In this document: in pieces, positions 1 to 9,070 of the stretch
How positions within the stretch are numbered: the first letter of the stretch is position 1
Layout of the letters: each line of letters opens with the position of its first letter
Source of the DNA: Chlamydiia bacterium
Lineage (GTDB): Bacteria > Chlamydiota > Chlamydiia > Chlamydiales > FEN-1388
DNA length: 12,792 bases
NCBI GenBank assembly: GCA_023269335.1
Contig: JAHFTM010000003.1
Span: 7,056 to 19,847, forward strand
Reading direction: 5' to 3'
Made by a program: the position numbers and the translations under genes
The notes under the pieces: model-generated
The model's input: the letters and a program-made list of their open reading frames with translations, nothing else
What the model was told of the DNA's origin: nothing
The model's database searches: none

Positions 1-1386
<1,386 letters not shown>

Positions 1387-1406
1387 AATCTGTAGTCTTA
1401 AAACTG

Positions 1407-3671
1407 TCACCGTCGGGAAGATTTATGAGCGCTGTAAAAAGCGCTCATCTTTCCTAACAGTGTCTCCAACGGCTCAAAAACCTGATAGCATTCAGGTAAA
1501 CTATTGATGAACTCCTTGCCATAATTCTTCTTAAGCAGCCTTGCATCCAAACAAACTACGGAACCGCGATCATCTTTGTGGCGAATTAGCCTACCAAAGG
1601 CTTGCTTGAATTTCACTACTGCCTTGGGCACAAGATACTCCATGAAAGGAGAGCCGCCACGGGCAGTGATTGCCTCTGACCTTGCTTCTATTAATGGCTC
1701 TGTAGGCACTTGAAAGGGAAGTTTTACGATGATCACTAATCGCAGGGCATCACCGATTACATCCACACCTTCCCAAAAAGAATCCGTTCCAAATAAGATA
1801 GATCTTGGTTTTTCTTTAAAGCGGCGAATCAGCTCACGCCTATGGTCATCACCATGCTTTAACAAGTTGTAGCCTTCGCTTTCCAGTTTTTCCGCTAGTG
1901 CCTCATAACAACTTGAAAGCATACTGTAGGAGGTAAAAAGGACAAAAGCATTGCCGCGACTCACTTTCACAAGTTCATAAATAGCTTGCATGCAAGCTTT
2001 TGCGTAATAGGGTTGATCAGGCAAAGGCATATCTGAAGGCACACCTAAAAGTGCATTTGTCTTATAGGGAAATGGAGACTCATACAGCGCATCGCTCACC
2101 TCTTTTATTTTCTCTTTGACGATTACATCAATCCCCAAGCGACTTTTAGCATATTCAAAGCGTTTTTGCGTGGCAAGTGTTGCACTGCAAAGAACCGTTG
2201 TAGACAGCTTTTGAAAAAGATTTTCACCAAGCTGCTTTGAAATATCAAATTCTGAGCAGATCAACCGTACTTCTTCACTATTGGCAAGTTTGATGACTTC
2301 AAGCCAGCGTATTTTATGCCCATCTTTCGTTGCTGAAAAAAACTGCATAAGTTTATTTTGCATAGCACCAAGCTTCATAGCAATAGCCTGTATATCTACC
2401 CGAAGTCCTTTTGTTGTCTCTTGAAAACGTTCATTTTTAATGTCATCAAGATCCAATTCAAGATTTTGTAGCGCTATACTTAAGGTTTCTAAACTGTGAG
2501 CAAGTTTTTCTTTTTGCTGCGTGACTCTCTCCTTAAAAAAGGGGTGGGCCGTGTGTGTATCTTTAAGACGCAGTTTCTGCTCATTCATTTGAATAGTGAC
2601 GTCATCATTTTTTTGCAGAGGGAAAAAAGAAAGAAAGCTGAGTACAGAATCGAAAAACTCTTGCGCGTAGTTAAAAGTTTCTCTGCGAGCTGCTGCCAGG
2701 TCAAATTCAATTTTATTTAGAAGACTTGCTTTTTCATCTGCCTTCTTAGAAATACCATTTTCTGGAAGTTCATAGACCCGTTTTTTTAAAACAGTTAGCT
2801 TTCCATGAGTCTTTTCTGAATCAGAGCCAAGCTGCGATAAGATCTTCAGTAGTTCGAGTCTAGACACTTTATCGGCAAAATACTCGCAAGCTACATCCTC
2901 AACATGATGCGCCTCATCAATGATCAGCCTTTGATAGCTTGGCAATACTCCAGAGCTCGTTGAACCTTCATTGCCCTTTTCGCTTTTTGCAGCCAGATCG
3001 GCAAATAACAGGTGATGGTTGCAGACAAGAATTTTTGCATCATAGGTCTCTTTTCTTGCAGAAAAGAAAAAACAAGATTTAAAAAAGGGACATTCTTGAT
3101 TTGAACAGGCATCAGGGTCTACGCCAACTTTTTCCCAAGTGGCGCTTGTCGGAAAAAATGCAAGCTCAGAGCGCGAGCCTATCTTTGCTCGTTTACTCCA
3201 TTCATGTATCTCTTGAATCTCGCTCAGTGACTGCTCTTGAAAAAGGCTTGCACTTGTCATCTCTTCATCTAATTTGCGTAGGCAAGCATAATTGCGCATC
3301 CCCTTTACAAGGACAACTTTAAGGCTTAAATTCAACACTTTTAAAGCAAAGGGAATGTCTTTTTCGATGAGCTGCTCTTGCAGTGCGATGGTGTTAGTCG
3401 AGATGACGATGCGCTCTTGGGTTTTTTCAGCCCAGAGAAGTGCGGGGATGAGATAAGCTAGGCTTTTACCGATGCCGGTGCCAGCTTCAATGAGCGCAAC
3501 TTGGTTTTCTTCAAAAGCCTTCAGAATATCAGTGGCCATCTCTTTTTGACCGGCTCGAGTCTCAAAGCCTTTAAGATGTAAACTTAGAGGCCCATCGTTT
3601 GCAAAAAGGCGTTCAAGCCTTTGCTGCATGACGCTGCTATTGAGAGCTTCCAATTTTTCTTGAATAACCAT
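1407..3671 (-). CDS. dinG: DinG/XPD-family ATP-dependent DNA helicase
   Basis: A 754-residue superfamily 2 helicase that would unwind DNA 5'-to-3' and resolve R-loops or D-loops in repair, by analogy with E. coli DinG (716 aa). Walker A is EAGTGIGKS (62-70). Four cysteines at C130, C189, C194 and C200 are placed as in the Fe-S cluster domain of this family. The Walker B box is DEAH (252-255), followed by HH-type contacts and a TTVLCSATLA segment. Late motifs are FWEGVDV and QAFGRLIR (690-697, motif VI with the arginine finger). There is no N-terminal DnaQ-like exonuclease, unlike the longer Gram-positive DinG form. The ATG at 3671 follows rpoD on the same strand by 41 nt, suggesting co-transcription. 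A weak purine run (GGATGG) lies about 13 nt upstream and partly overlaps the hairpin region. The last codons carry the inverted repeat shared with the convergent gene. Confidence 0.93.
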   Translation of the reverse strand: MVIQEKLEALNSSVMQQRLERLFANDGPLSLHLKGFETRAGQKEMATDILKAFEENQVALIEAGTGIGKSLAYLIPALLWAEKTQERIVISTNTIALQEQLIEKDIPFALKVLNLSLKVVLVKGMRNYACLRKLDEEMTSASLFQEQSLSEIQEIHEWSKRAKIGSRSELAFFPTSATWEKVGVDPDACSNQECPFFKSCFFFSARKETYDAKILVCNHHLLFADLAAKSEKGNEGSTSSGVLPSYQRLIIDEAHHVEDVACEYFADKVSRLELLKILSQLGSDSEKTHGKLTVLKKRVYELPENGISKKADEKASLLNKIEFDLAAARRETFNYAQEFFDSVLSFLSFFPLQKNDDVTIQMNEQKLRLKDTHTAHPFFKERVTQQKEKLAHSLETLSIALQNLELDLDDIKNERFQETTKGLRVDIQAIAMKLGAMQNKLMQFFSATKDGHKIRWLEVIKLANSEEVRLICSEFDISKQLGENLFQKLSTTVLCSATLATQKRFEYAKSRLGIDVIVKEKIKEVSDALYESPFPYKTNALLGVPSDMPLPDQPYYAKACMQAIYELVKVSRGNAFVLFTSYSMLSSCYEALAEKLESEGYNLLKHGDDHRRELIRRFKEKPRSILFGTDSFWEGVDVIGDALRLVIIVKLPFQVPTEPLIEARSEAITARGGSPFMEYLVPKAVVKFKQAFGRLIRHKDDRGSVVCLDARLLKKNYGKEFINSLPECYQVFEPLETLLGKMSAFYSAHKSSRR
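1425..1448. terminator. Possible terminator hairpin between convergent genes
   Basis: A perfect 8-bp inverted repeat (ATGAGCGC / GCGCTCAT) with an 8-nt loop lies 38 nt past the collagen-gene stop and inside the last codons of dinG. Its position suits transcription ending for the plus-strand gene. There is only a short CTTT run after it and no clear U-tract on either strand, so intrinsic termination is uncertain. Confidence 0.4.
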
Positions 3672-3676
3672 TGTGA

Positions 3677-3712
3677 TACACTGCCATCCATTGAGTAGAA
3701 CAGCGCAGTGTA
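3677..3712 (-). promoter_or_regulatory. Inverted repeat in the rpoD-dinG gap
   Basis: The arms TACACTGC (3677-3684) and GCAGTGTA (3705-3712) are perfectly complementary around a 20-nt loop. On the transcribed minus strand the stem begins at the base directly after the rpoD stop and ends 5 nt before the dinG ATG, so it fills the whole gap and contains the only purine-rich stretch that could serve as the dinG ribosome binding site. No U-tract follows, so a classical terminator is unlikely. An RNA element tuning dinG translation or mRNA stability is possible, as is chance. Confidence 0.35.
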
Positions 3713-5374
3713 CTAGCCCTCTTCAATCAAATCAAGAAAAGCGCGCAATTGTTTTGATCGTGTAGGATGGCGCATCTTACGAAGTGCTTTGGCTTCGATC
3801 TGGCGAATACGCTCTCGTGTCACGTTAAATTCAAGGCCTACTTCTTCTAGTGTCTTTGGCTTACCATCAAGAAGACCAAAACGGCGGATCAAAACTTTGC
3901 GTTCACGGTCTGTCAATGTATCCAGCACCTCATTCATCTTGTCTTTCAAAATGGAGTAGCCGGTAGCTTCAGATGGCGAGTCGGCGCTTGTATCTTCGAT
4001 GAAATCGCCAAATTGGCTCTCACCACTATCACCCACCTCAGCTTGAAGCGATATGGGGTGCTGGGCAATTTTATAGATCTCACGTACGCGATCCGGCGTG
4101 ATGCCAACTTCTTCTGCAAGCTCTTCCGGCGTAGGCTCACGGCCTGTCTCCATCATCAACTTCTTCGCGCCTCTCAGCACTTTGTTGATGGTTTCAATCA
4201 TATTAACAGGGATACGAATTGTTCTGGCCTGATCGGCAATAGCACGAGTAACAGCCTGACGAATCCACCACGTAGCATAAGTCGAGAATTTATAGCCGCG
4301 GCGATATTCAAACTTTTCTACCGCTTTCATCAAACCCATGTTGCCTTCTTGAATGAGGTCTAAGAAGGAAAGGCCACGGTTTGTATATTTTTTGGCAATC
4401 GAGATCACAAGCCGCAGGTTCGATTCCACCATCTCGCGCTTGGCTTCCTGGCTTTTATCCATCCAGCGCTGCAGCATGCGTACATCTTTCTTGAAGTCAT
4501 CCAGCGATCTTCCAGCAGCAAGCTCCAGTTTCTTTAATCGACGCTTAGCAGCTTCCAGCTTTGCCAGAGCAAACTTATTACGCTGTGCTCGTGGAGTAAG
4601 TTCTTGAATTTCTTTTTCTAGCATTAAAAAGCGCTCATAGGCCCCTAGAATTACTTCGCCGAAGTCTTCCATGATGTTATAACGTAGGCGGAACCTTCTG
4701 AGATATGCTTGGGTGCGGATGCGGCATTTTTCAATCTCTTCCAAAATGCGCATTTTCTCAGCATCTTTTTTGGTCAACTCAAGCTCGCAAAGCAGTTTCT
4801 CTAAAATCTGATCTTCTTCTTTAAGGTGGATGGCAAGCTTTGGCAGAAGCTGGATGAATTCTTGACGATTTGCAACTTCTTTTTCGCTGACAACCTTGTC
4901 AAAGCGGTCTTTACCTTGAATGAGGTAGTTGGCAATAGCAATGCCTTCTCTTGCAGAATAGCGAAAACGCATGATGATGCGCTCGATTTGAAATTGCGCC
5001 TTTTCGATACGCTTGGAGATTTCTACTTCTTCTTCACGGCTTAAAAGCGGCACCGAACCCATTTCTTTCAGGTACATGCGTACAGGGTCATCTGAGGTAC
5101 CTTCAACTCTTCTTGGCAAGCCTTCTAGGTCTTTGGCCTCTTTCTTACGCTCTTTCTGTTTTTCAACTTCGGATTGGTTCAAAATCTGAATATCGAGGCC
5201 GCTTAAGAAAATAAGTACCTGGTCAATATGGTCTGCGGAGTCAAAGGACATCGGCAGAATCTCATTAATCTCCTCGTAGGTCAGAAAACCTTGATCGCGG
5301 GCTAAAGAGACAAGTTCTTCCACTTTTTGCTGTTGCTGTGGCGAAAAAACCTCTTTAAAGTTTAATCTGCTCAT
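3713..5374 (-). CDS. rpoD: Primary sigma factor (sigma-70/sigma-66, RpoD)
   Basis: The housekeeping sigma subunit directs RNA polymerase to -10/-35 promoters. In the longer 555-residue numbering, region 1.1 is at about 6-75 and region 1.2 at about 97-130 ([11 protein letters not shown]). Region 2 is at about 316-390, with [24 protein letters not shown] and [15 protein letters not shown] for -10 recognition and melting. Region 3 is at about 397-473, and region 4 at about 485-540, with the helix-turn-helix [18 protein letters not shown]. The text matches chlamydial sigma-66 as I remember it, and is the main taxonomic anchor of the window. The start is ambiguous: GTG at 5380 would add two residues, but the ATG at 5374 has a GAG purine run five bases upstream and is preferred. 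A 9-codon frame beginning with an ATG at 5384 overlaps the start. A divergent gene begins at 5407, so the rpoD promoter must lie in or very near that gene's coding sequence. Confidence 0.97.
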   Translation of the reverse strand: MSRLNFKEVFSPQQQQKVEELVSLARDQGFLTYEEINEILPMSFDSADHIDQVLIFLSGLDIQILNQSEVEKQKERKKEAKDLEGLPRRVEGTSDDPVRMYLKEMGSVPLLSREEEVEISKRIEKAQFQIERIIMRFRYSAREGIAIANYLIQGKDRFDKVVSEKEVANRQEFIQLLPKLAIHLKEEDQILEKLLCELELTKKDAEKMRILEEIEKCRIRTQAYLRRFRLRYNIMEDFGEVILGAYERFLMLEKEIQELTPRAQRNKFALAKLEAAKRRLKKLELAAGRSLDDFKKDVRMLQRWMDKSQEAKREMVESNLRLVISIAKKYTNRGLSFLDLIQEGNMGLMKAVEKFEYRRGYKFSTYATWWIRQAVTRAIADQARTIRIPVNMIETINKVLRGAKKLMMETGREPTPEELAEEVGITPDRVREIYKIAQHPISLQAEVGDSGESQFGDFIEDTSADSPSEATGYSILKDKMNEVLDTLTDRERKVLIRRFGLLDGKPKTLEEVGLEFNVTRERIRQIEAKALRKMRHPTRSKQLRAFLDLIEEG

Positions 5375-5380
5375 GTTCAC

Positions 5381-5406
5381 TCATTTTTTTGATAATCAAT
5401 TAATCT
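5381..5406. promoter_or_regulatory. Very short divergent gap between rpoD and coiA
   Basis: Only 26 bases separate the longest rpoD frame from the ATG of the opposite gene. The gap is almost pure A/T and contains an 11-bp palindrome, TTGATAATCAA (5389-5399). There is no room for two complete promoters, so at least one must sit inside coding sequence. Neither start has a good Shine-Dalgarno on its own side. I could not pick convincing -35/-10 pairs. Confidence 0.3.
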
Positions 5407-6255
5407 ATGCAAGTATACGCATTTAACAAAAATCAGAACAGAGTTTTCGTAGAAGCGGCAGAGCAAGCCTCTGATTATAGCTGTCTTGAATGCGGGCAAA
5501 CAGTGCGTAAACGTGGCGGATTGCATAAGCAATTGCATTTCTATCACCTGCATCCTGAAACAAGCTGCCGCTTAAATGGAAAAAGTGCAGAGCACATCGC
5601 CATTCAACGTTATCTCAAAAATTTATTGGGAGAAACCTGCGAAGAAGAGGTTGCTTTTCCGCACATCGGACGTATTGCAGATATTGTCTGGTTTTCAAAA
5701 AACCTCATTTTTGAAGTACAGTGCTCACCGATCACTGCCGATGAAGTGCGCGCGCGGATAGCTGACTATGAAAAAGCAGGCTTTCAGGTGATCTGGATTT
5801 TACATGAAGCGGAGTTTTGTAAAAAAAGAGTGTCAGCCTCGACTCTATGGCTACAAAACCACACCCACTACTTTGCTGAAAATGATTTTCTTTCCACGCC
5901 AGCGATCTATGATTTTTGTCCGGTTATCTTGCGTCAAAAGCGTCTTGGTAGTTTTCTAAAGCGCCCTATTGATCTTTCACAAATACAAAAGCGCAAGCGG
6001 GTAAAAACAGTGGCTTCGCTGCCAACTTACATGCATAAAAGAGTTGAGTTGTGGAATTATTTTGTCAGCGGTGATCTTCTTGAGGCAATAGAAAATAACG
6101 AGCTTCATATATTTGACGAAGCCAATCAATTTGAAGCTTCTTTTTCAGGCAACAAGACTCAAGAGAAGAGCTCTCTGACAGAGAAACTCCTACAGCCCTT
6201 TTTTCGGCTTTTCAAAAGTATTTACTATTACCTCATCGAACAAAGCACTCGTTAA
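5407..6255 (+). CDS. coiA: CoiA-like competence nuclease (zinc finger plus PD-(D/E)XK)
   Basis: 282 residues. The N-terminal part has a CxxC...HxxH arrangement (C26, C29, H44, H47, with C54 nearby), typical of the small zinc-binding head of CoiA-like proteins. Next comes a nuclease core: E80/E81, then RIADIVW with D92, then IFEVQ with E103 and Q105, a D-(10)-ExQ form of the PD-(D/E)XK active site. The following strand (FQVIWIL) fits the fold. CoiA in Gram-positive bacteria is needed for processing or recombining imported DNA; the exact role here is unknown. The C-terminal part (about 200-282) is outside the recognised domains and is charged, ending in an aromatic YYY segment. A stop codon two codons upstream fixes ATG 5407 as the first possible ATG; no Shine-Dalgarno is visible. 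A decayed copy of its last ~55 codons recurs at about 11180-11335. Confidence 0.8.
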   Translation: MQVYAFNKNQNRVFVEAAEQASDYSCLECGQTVRKRGGLHKQLHFYHLHPETSCRLNGKSAEHIAIQRYLKNLLGETCEEEVAFPHIGRIADIVWFSKNLIFEVQCSPITADEVRARIADYEKAGFQVIWILHEAEFCKKRVSASTLWLQNHTHYFAENDFLSTPAIYDFCPVILRQKRLGSFLKRPIDLSQIQKRKRVKTVASLPTYMHKRVELWNYFVSGDLLEAIENNELHIFDEANQFEASFSGNKTQEKSSLTEKLLQPFFRLFKSIYYYLIEQSTR

Positions 6256-6340
6256 TTATCTACTTAAATTAGACCTGTAATAATAATTATAATTAATTTA
6301 TAATATAGCTGCTTTTAATACTATAACTACATGGTGCTGT
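6256..6340 (+). promoter_or_regulatory. AT-rich leader with candidate -10 boxes
   Basis: This 85-nt gap is extremely A/T-rich and holds two exact TATAAT hexamers (6288-6293 and 6299-6304), 37-53 nt before the ATG at 6341. No TTGACA-like hexamer sits at a good 16-18 nt spacing (TTAGAC at 6269-6274 is too near the first box and too far from the second). In such base composition TATAAT occurs easily by chance, so this is only a plausible promoter location. Confidence 0.3.
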
Positions 6341-7771
6341 ATGAATATTCAAGAATTTAATGGGATATACAATCCGCCAGAAGCACTGGAAAGAGCTCTT
6401 GCTCTTTCTGCTCTAGAAGCTCAGCCTAACAAACCTCCATCTTCTCTCCCGCTAGCTAAGGTGGTCAAGCCCAAACCCCATGCAGAAGAACCAGATGGTT
6501 GTTCAATTTGTTTAGAAACATGGGCAGACCTTGCAGAGCGTAGTGAAAAAGTTGTCAAAGCGAAATGTGGCCACATGTTTTGTGAAAAGGAGATTACAGA
6601 TCACGTTGTCGAAAGAGGAAATACAGCATGCCCTTTGTGCCAAGCAAAAGTAGTGATGGCAGAAATCACTCCTGTTGACATGACTATCTACAAAGTAGCG
6701 AAAAACCTGCTAGGGGCTCCTGAAAAACCTGCAGCCAGCAGCTCTAGCTCATCATCATCGAGTTTAAGTAAGCAAACTCTTGAAAAAATCAACCTTATGA
6801 AAATAAACTCAGTGCTAACTGGAAGCCCATTTTTTAAATTAAGGAGTTGGGAAAAAGCTATACCTTTGCTTGGAACTTTACAAAGTGAATTGAAGGATGT
6901 AAAGACAAATTCCAATATCGCAGTAGGGTCAGTCGTGTTTGTGCCGAGAACACAATCTGCGCCTACACTCGGGATTATAGTAAGGGAGCTTTCCAGTGAA
7001 TGTTTTTTAGTTTTAGTGGATATAGATCTTGCTGCCAAACGTTGTTTTTCGAAGTCTGTGTTCCGTAATCAATTGATAGGTGCCTCTTTTCTAGAAGCTC
7101 AGCCTAACAAACCTCCATCTTCTCCCCCGCGAGCTGAGGTGGTCAAGCCCAAACCCCATGCAGAAGAACCAGATGGTTGTTCAATTTGTTTAGAAGCATG
7201 GACAGACCTTGCAGAGCGCAGCGAAAAAGTTGTCAAAGCGAAATGTGGTCACATGTTTTGCGAAAAAGAAATTACAGATCATGTTGTCGAAAGAGAAAAC
7301 AGAGCATGCCCTTTGTGCCAAGCAAAAGTAGTGATGGCGGAAGTCACTCCTGTTGACATGACTATCTACAAAGTGGCGAAAAACTTGCTAGGGGCTCCTG
7401 CAGAACCTGCAGCCAGCAGCTCTAGCTCATCATCATCGAGTTTAAGTAACCAAACTCTTGAAAAAATCAACCTTATGAAAAAAGACTCAATGCTAACTGG
7501 ACGCTCATTTTTTAAATTAAGGAGTTGGGAAAAAGCTATACCTTTGCTTGGAACTTTACAAAGTGAATTGCAGGATGTAAAGACAAATTCCAATATCGCA
7601 GTAGGGTCAGTCGTGTTTGTGCCGAGAACACAATCTGCGCCTACACTTGGGATTATAGTAAGGGAGCTTTCCAGTGAATATTTTTTAGTTTTAGTGGATA
7701 TAGATCTTGCTGCCAAACGTTGTTTTTCGAAGCTTGTGTTCCGTAATCAATTGATAGGTGTCTCTTTATAA
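6341..7771 (+). CDS. Tandemly duplicated RING-like finger protein, candidate effector
   Basis: 476 residues: a 24-residue leader, then two 226-residue copies that I count as differing at 21 positions (about 91% identical). Each copy has a Pro-rich lead-in, a RING-like finger, a run of nine serines, and a conserved C-terminal module of about 95 residues with a strand-rich stretch (GSVVFVP...GIIVREL...FLVLVDI) resembling a small beta-barrel. Finger ligands are C54, C57, C76, H78, C81, C97, C100 in copy 1 and C280, C283, C302, H304, C307, C323, C326 in copy 2. The position of the usual sixth cysteine is glutamate (E84, E310) in both. RING domains recruit E2 ubiquitin-conjugating enzymes in eukaryotes, so a secreted host-ubiquitin effector is inferred; no secretion signal is evident. 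The ribosome binding site is weak (GGTG). Catalytic competence is uncertain because of the missing ligand. Confidence 0.85.
   Translation: MNIQEFNGIYNPPEALERALALSALEAQPNKPPSSLPLAKVVKPKPHAEEPDGCSICLETWADLAERSEKVVKAKCGHMFCEKEITDHVVERGNTACPLCQAKVVMAEITPVDMTIYKVAKNLLGAPEKPAASSSSSSSSSLSKQTLEKINLMKINSVLTGSPFFKLRSWEKAIPLLGTLQSELKDVKTNSNIAVGSVVFVPRTQSAPTLGIIVRELSSECFLVLVDIDLAAKRCFSKSVFRNQLIGASFLEAQPNKPPSSPPRAEVVKPKPHAEEPDGCSICLEAWTDLAERSEKVVKAKCGHMFCEKEITDHVVERENRACPLCQAKVVMAEVTPVDMTIYKVAKNLLGAPAEPAASSSSSSSSSLSNQTLEKINLMKKDSMLTGRSFFKLRSWEKAIPLLGTLQSELQDVKTNSNIAVGSVVFVPRTQSAPTLGIIVRELSSEYFLVLVDIDLAAKRCFSKLVFRNQLIGVSL
6412..7089 (+). repeat. Copy 1 of a 678-bp in-frame tandem duplication
   Basis: The segment starting TCTAGAAGCTCAGCC recurs exactly 678 bp (226 codons) downstream without gaps. 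By eye roughly 35 bases differ between copies, about 95% identity. I count about a dozen silent changes against 21 amino-acid changes, so the copies have diverged at protein level at least as fast as at silent sites. CTCTTT occurs just before or at the edge of both units and at the final edge, a possible short homology for the duplication. Confidence 0.93.
7090..7767 (+). repeat. Copy 2 of the 678-bp tandem duplication
   Basis: Second unit, directly abutting the first and ending four bases before the end of the gene. The frame, the nine-serine tract length and all zinc-ligand residues are kept, and the Glu replacing the sixth RING cysteine is kept too. Changes cluster in the linker (K/E, G/E, T/R, S/R, P/S) rather than in the strand-rich C-terminal module. 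Confidence 0.93.
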
Positions 7772-7787
7772 TGGCGTATACCAGTCT

Positions 7788-7839
7788 CTAGTAGTCCAAA
7801 TCAAAAATTGTTCGAGTTAATTTTGATTTGAACTACTAG
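7788..7839. terminator. Long hairpin between convergent genes
   Basis: Left arm CTAGTAGTCCAAATCAAAA (7788-7806) and right arm TTTTGATTTGAACTACTAG (7821-7839) pair over 19 positions with a single C/A mismatch, around a 14-nt loop. It begins 17 nt after the stop of the RING-like gene and 125 nt beyond the stop of the opposing gene, so it could end transcription from either side. The stem bottom is not GC-rich and no long U-tract follows. A remnant of a small palindromic element is the main alternative. Confidence 0.5.
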
Positions 7840-7963
7840 TCCGAAAAACGTTGTCATTTTCAAAAAAATTAGCAAATCACATTGGACTCATAAAGATGTT
7901 TATATGTAACTACAATACAAATCTGAAATCACTACTTGTTTAAGACTACCAACACTCGGGCTT

Positions 7964-9070
7964 TTATCGAACATACAAAAAATTAATTATACTATTATTG
8001 AACCCAACATTCACCTTTTTGAGGGTTGTAGGCAAAGTGTTGAAATTCTCGATCTTAGTTTCTCCTTGAGGTATACGTACAGACTTCTTTATTTTTTCAT
8101 AATATTTCTCAAAGGCTGTATAAAAATCATCTTTTGGATAAGGCAGACCAACTATTTGTTTGCAAAGATCAGACAGAGTAGATCTTGACCACTCACTGCA
8201 CTCTTGTAGCTTTTTATCTTCATTTTGGAAAAGTTCCTGAATTACTTTAGAAAATAAATACTGATAACAGCCATCGGCAGTGTAATGGAGAGTTGGCAAA
8301 TGGAATAAGTGATTACTGCAAGCAAGAAGATCGACAAGTTGATCTCCTGTCCACTGTAAAAATGCTTGGTTTTCAGCATCAAGAGCTACAAGATATCTTT
8401 GAACTTCATCCTTAAAGCTTTTATCTACACACCATCGAAGAAGATCAACGAACTGCTGAGCACTCAAATCATGGAATCTTTTTCCTTTATTTTCTATAAA
8501 TAATTTTTCAATGTGAGTAACAAGACCTAGTTTATCGTTTTTTACACTCAATACCAGTATATCTATTAGTTGATTGGCTGGAAGTTCATCGACTTTTACA
8601 GGCGTCTGCTCAAAACAAGCAATGAGTGCTAAAGCGAGCCCTTCATCTTCCCTAGATAAGCTATAACGTAGCCCTGGTAAGGAAAATTTTTTTGATTCCT
8701 CACACAGTTTATCAAGAAAACGCATCAACAGTTGAGGTGAAAAATCTGCAAGGAAATTTGTATTTTTTAGTAGAATATCTCGATATTTCTCAAAATTTTC
8801 TCTTGAATCAAGGGCTTGAGGAGAAGTTTCTAATTGAGCTATTTCTTGTTCAGTAATATCCAGATACCTGCCCATAATCTCAGTAATATCTTTTGTTAAT
8901 ACCTCTTGGGTTGCTTGATCAATACTCTGAAAAAGAGGAATCAGTTTTTCTAATTCAGCATCAATTTTGCGTCCATTCCAATTCTGCACTGCTTTTTCAC
9001 GACTTGGTAGCAATTCTGGAATTTGAGTATTTACCATAGTTTTTGCTAGATTATCAATGTTATTAGTCAT
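7964..9070 (-). CDS. Unrecognised alpha-helical repeat protein
   Basis: 368 residues from the ATG at 9070, which has GAGGT just upstream; a TTG three codons earlier (9079) is the longest alternative, but it would consume the Shine-Dalgarno. I do not recognise the family. The protein looks almost entirely helical and soluble, with no signal peptide or membrane segment. A short signature recurs: FSPQLLMRFL (110-119), LPANQLIDIL (163-172), LSAQQFVDLL (202-211) and WTGDQLVDLL (240-249), with the last three spaced 38-39 residues apart. This suggests a solenoid of helical repeats, a common protein-interaction scaffold. The final ~60 residues are Lys- and Asn-rich and less regular. It sits alone, convergent with the RING-like gene and divergent from the ankyrin gene, both plausible host-interaction proteins. 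Function unknown. Confidence 0.8.
   Translation of the reverse strand: MTNNIDNLAKTMVNTQIPELLPSREKAVQNWNGRKIDAELEKLIPLFQSIDQATQEVLTKDITEIMGRYLDITEQEIAQLETSPQALDSRENFEKYRDILLKNTNFLADFSPQLLMRFLDKLCEESKKFSLPGLRYSLSREDEGLALALIACFEQTPVKVDELPANQLIDILVLSVKNDKLGLVTHIEKLFIENKGKRFHDLSAQQFVDLLRWCVDKSFKDEVQRYLVALDAENQAFLQWTGDQLVDLLACSNHLFHLPTLHYTADGCYQYLFSKVIQELFQNEDKKLQECSEWSRSTLSDLCKQIVGLPYPKDDFYTAFEKYYEKIKKSVRIPQGETKIENFNTLPTTLKKVNVGFNNSIINFLYVR

Noticed and set aside
2496..3322. Several plus- and minus-strand frames of 60-75 codons inside dinG
   Set aside because: They lie wholly within a strongly supported helicase gene, have no ribosome binding sites and have unnatural composition.
3946..5044. Frames of 64-116 codons on both strands inside rpoD
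   Set aside because: Antisense or shifted shadows of the conserved sigma-factor sequence.
6688..7716. Two similar 116-codon minus-strand frames
   Set aside because: They are a pair only because the underlying plus-strand gene is duplicated; both are antisense to the conserved C-terminal module and serine tract.
7808..7820. TTCGAG in the loop of the long hairpin, recalling a tRNA T-loop
   Set aside because: No D-arm, anticodon arm or acceptor stem can be drawn around it.
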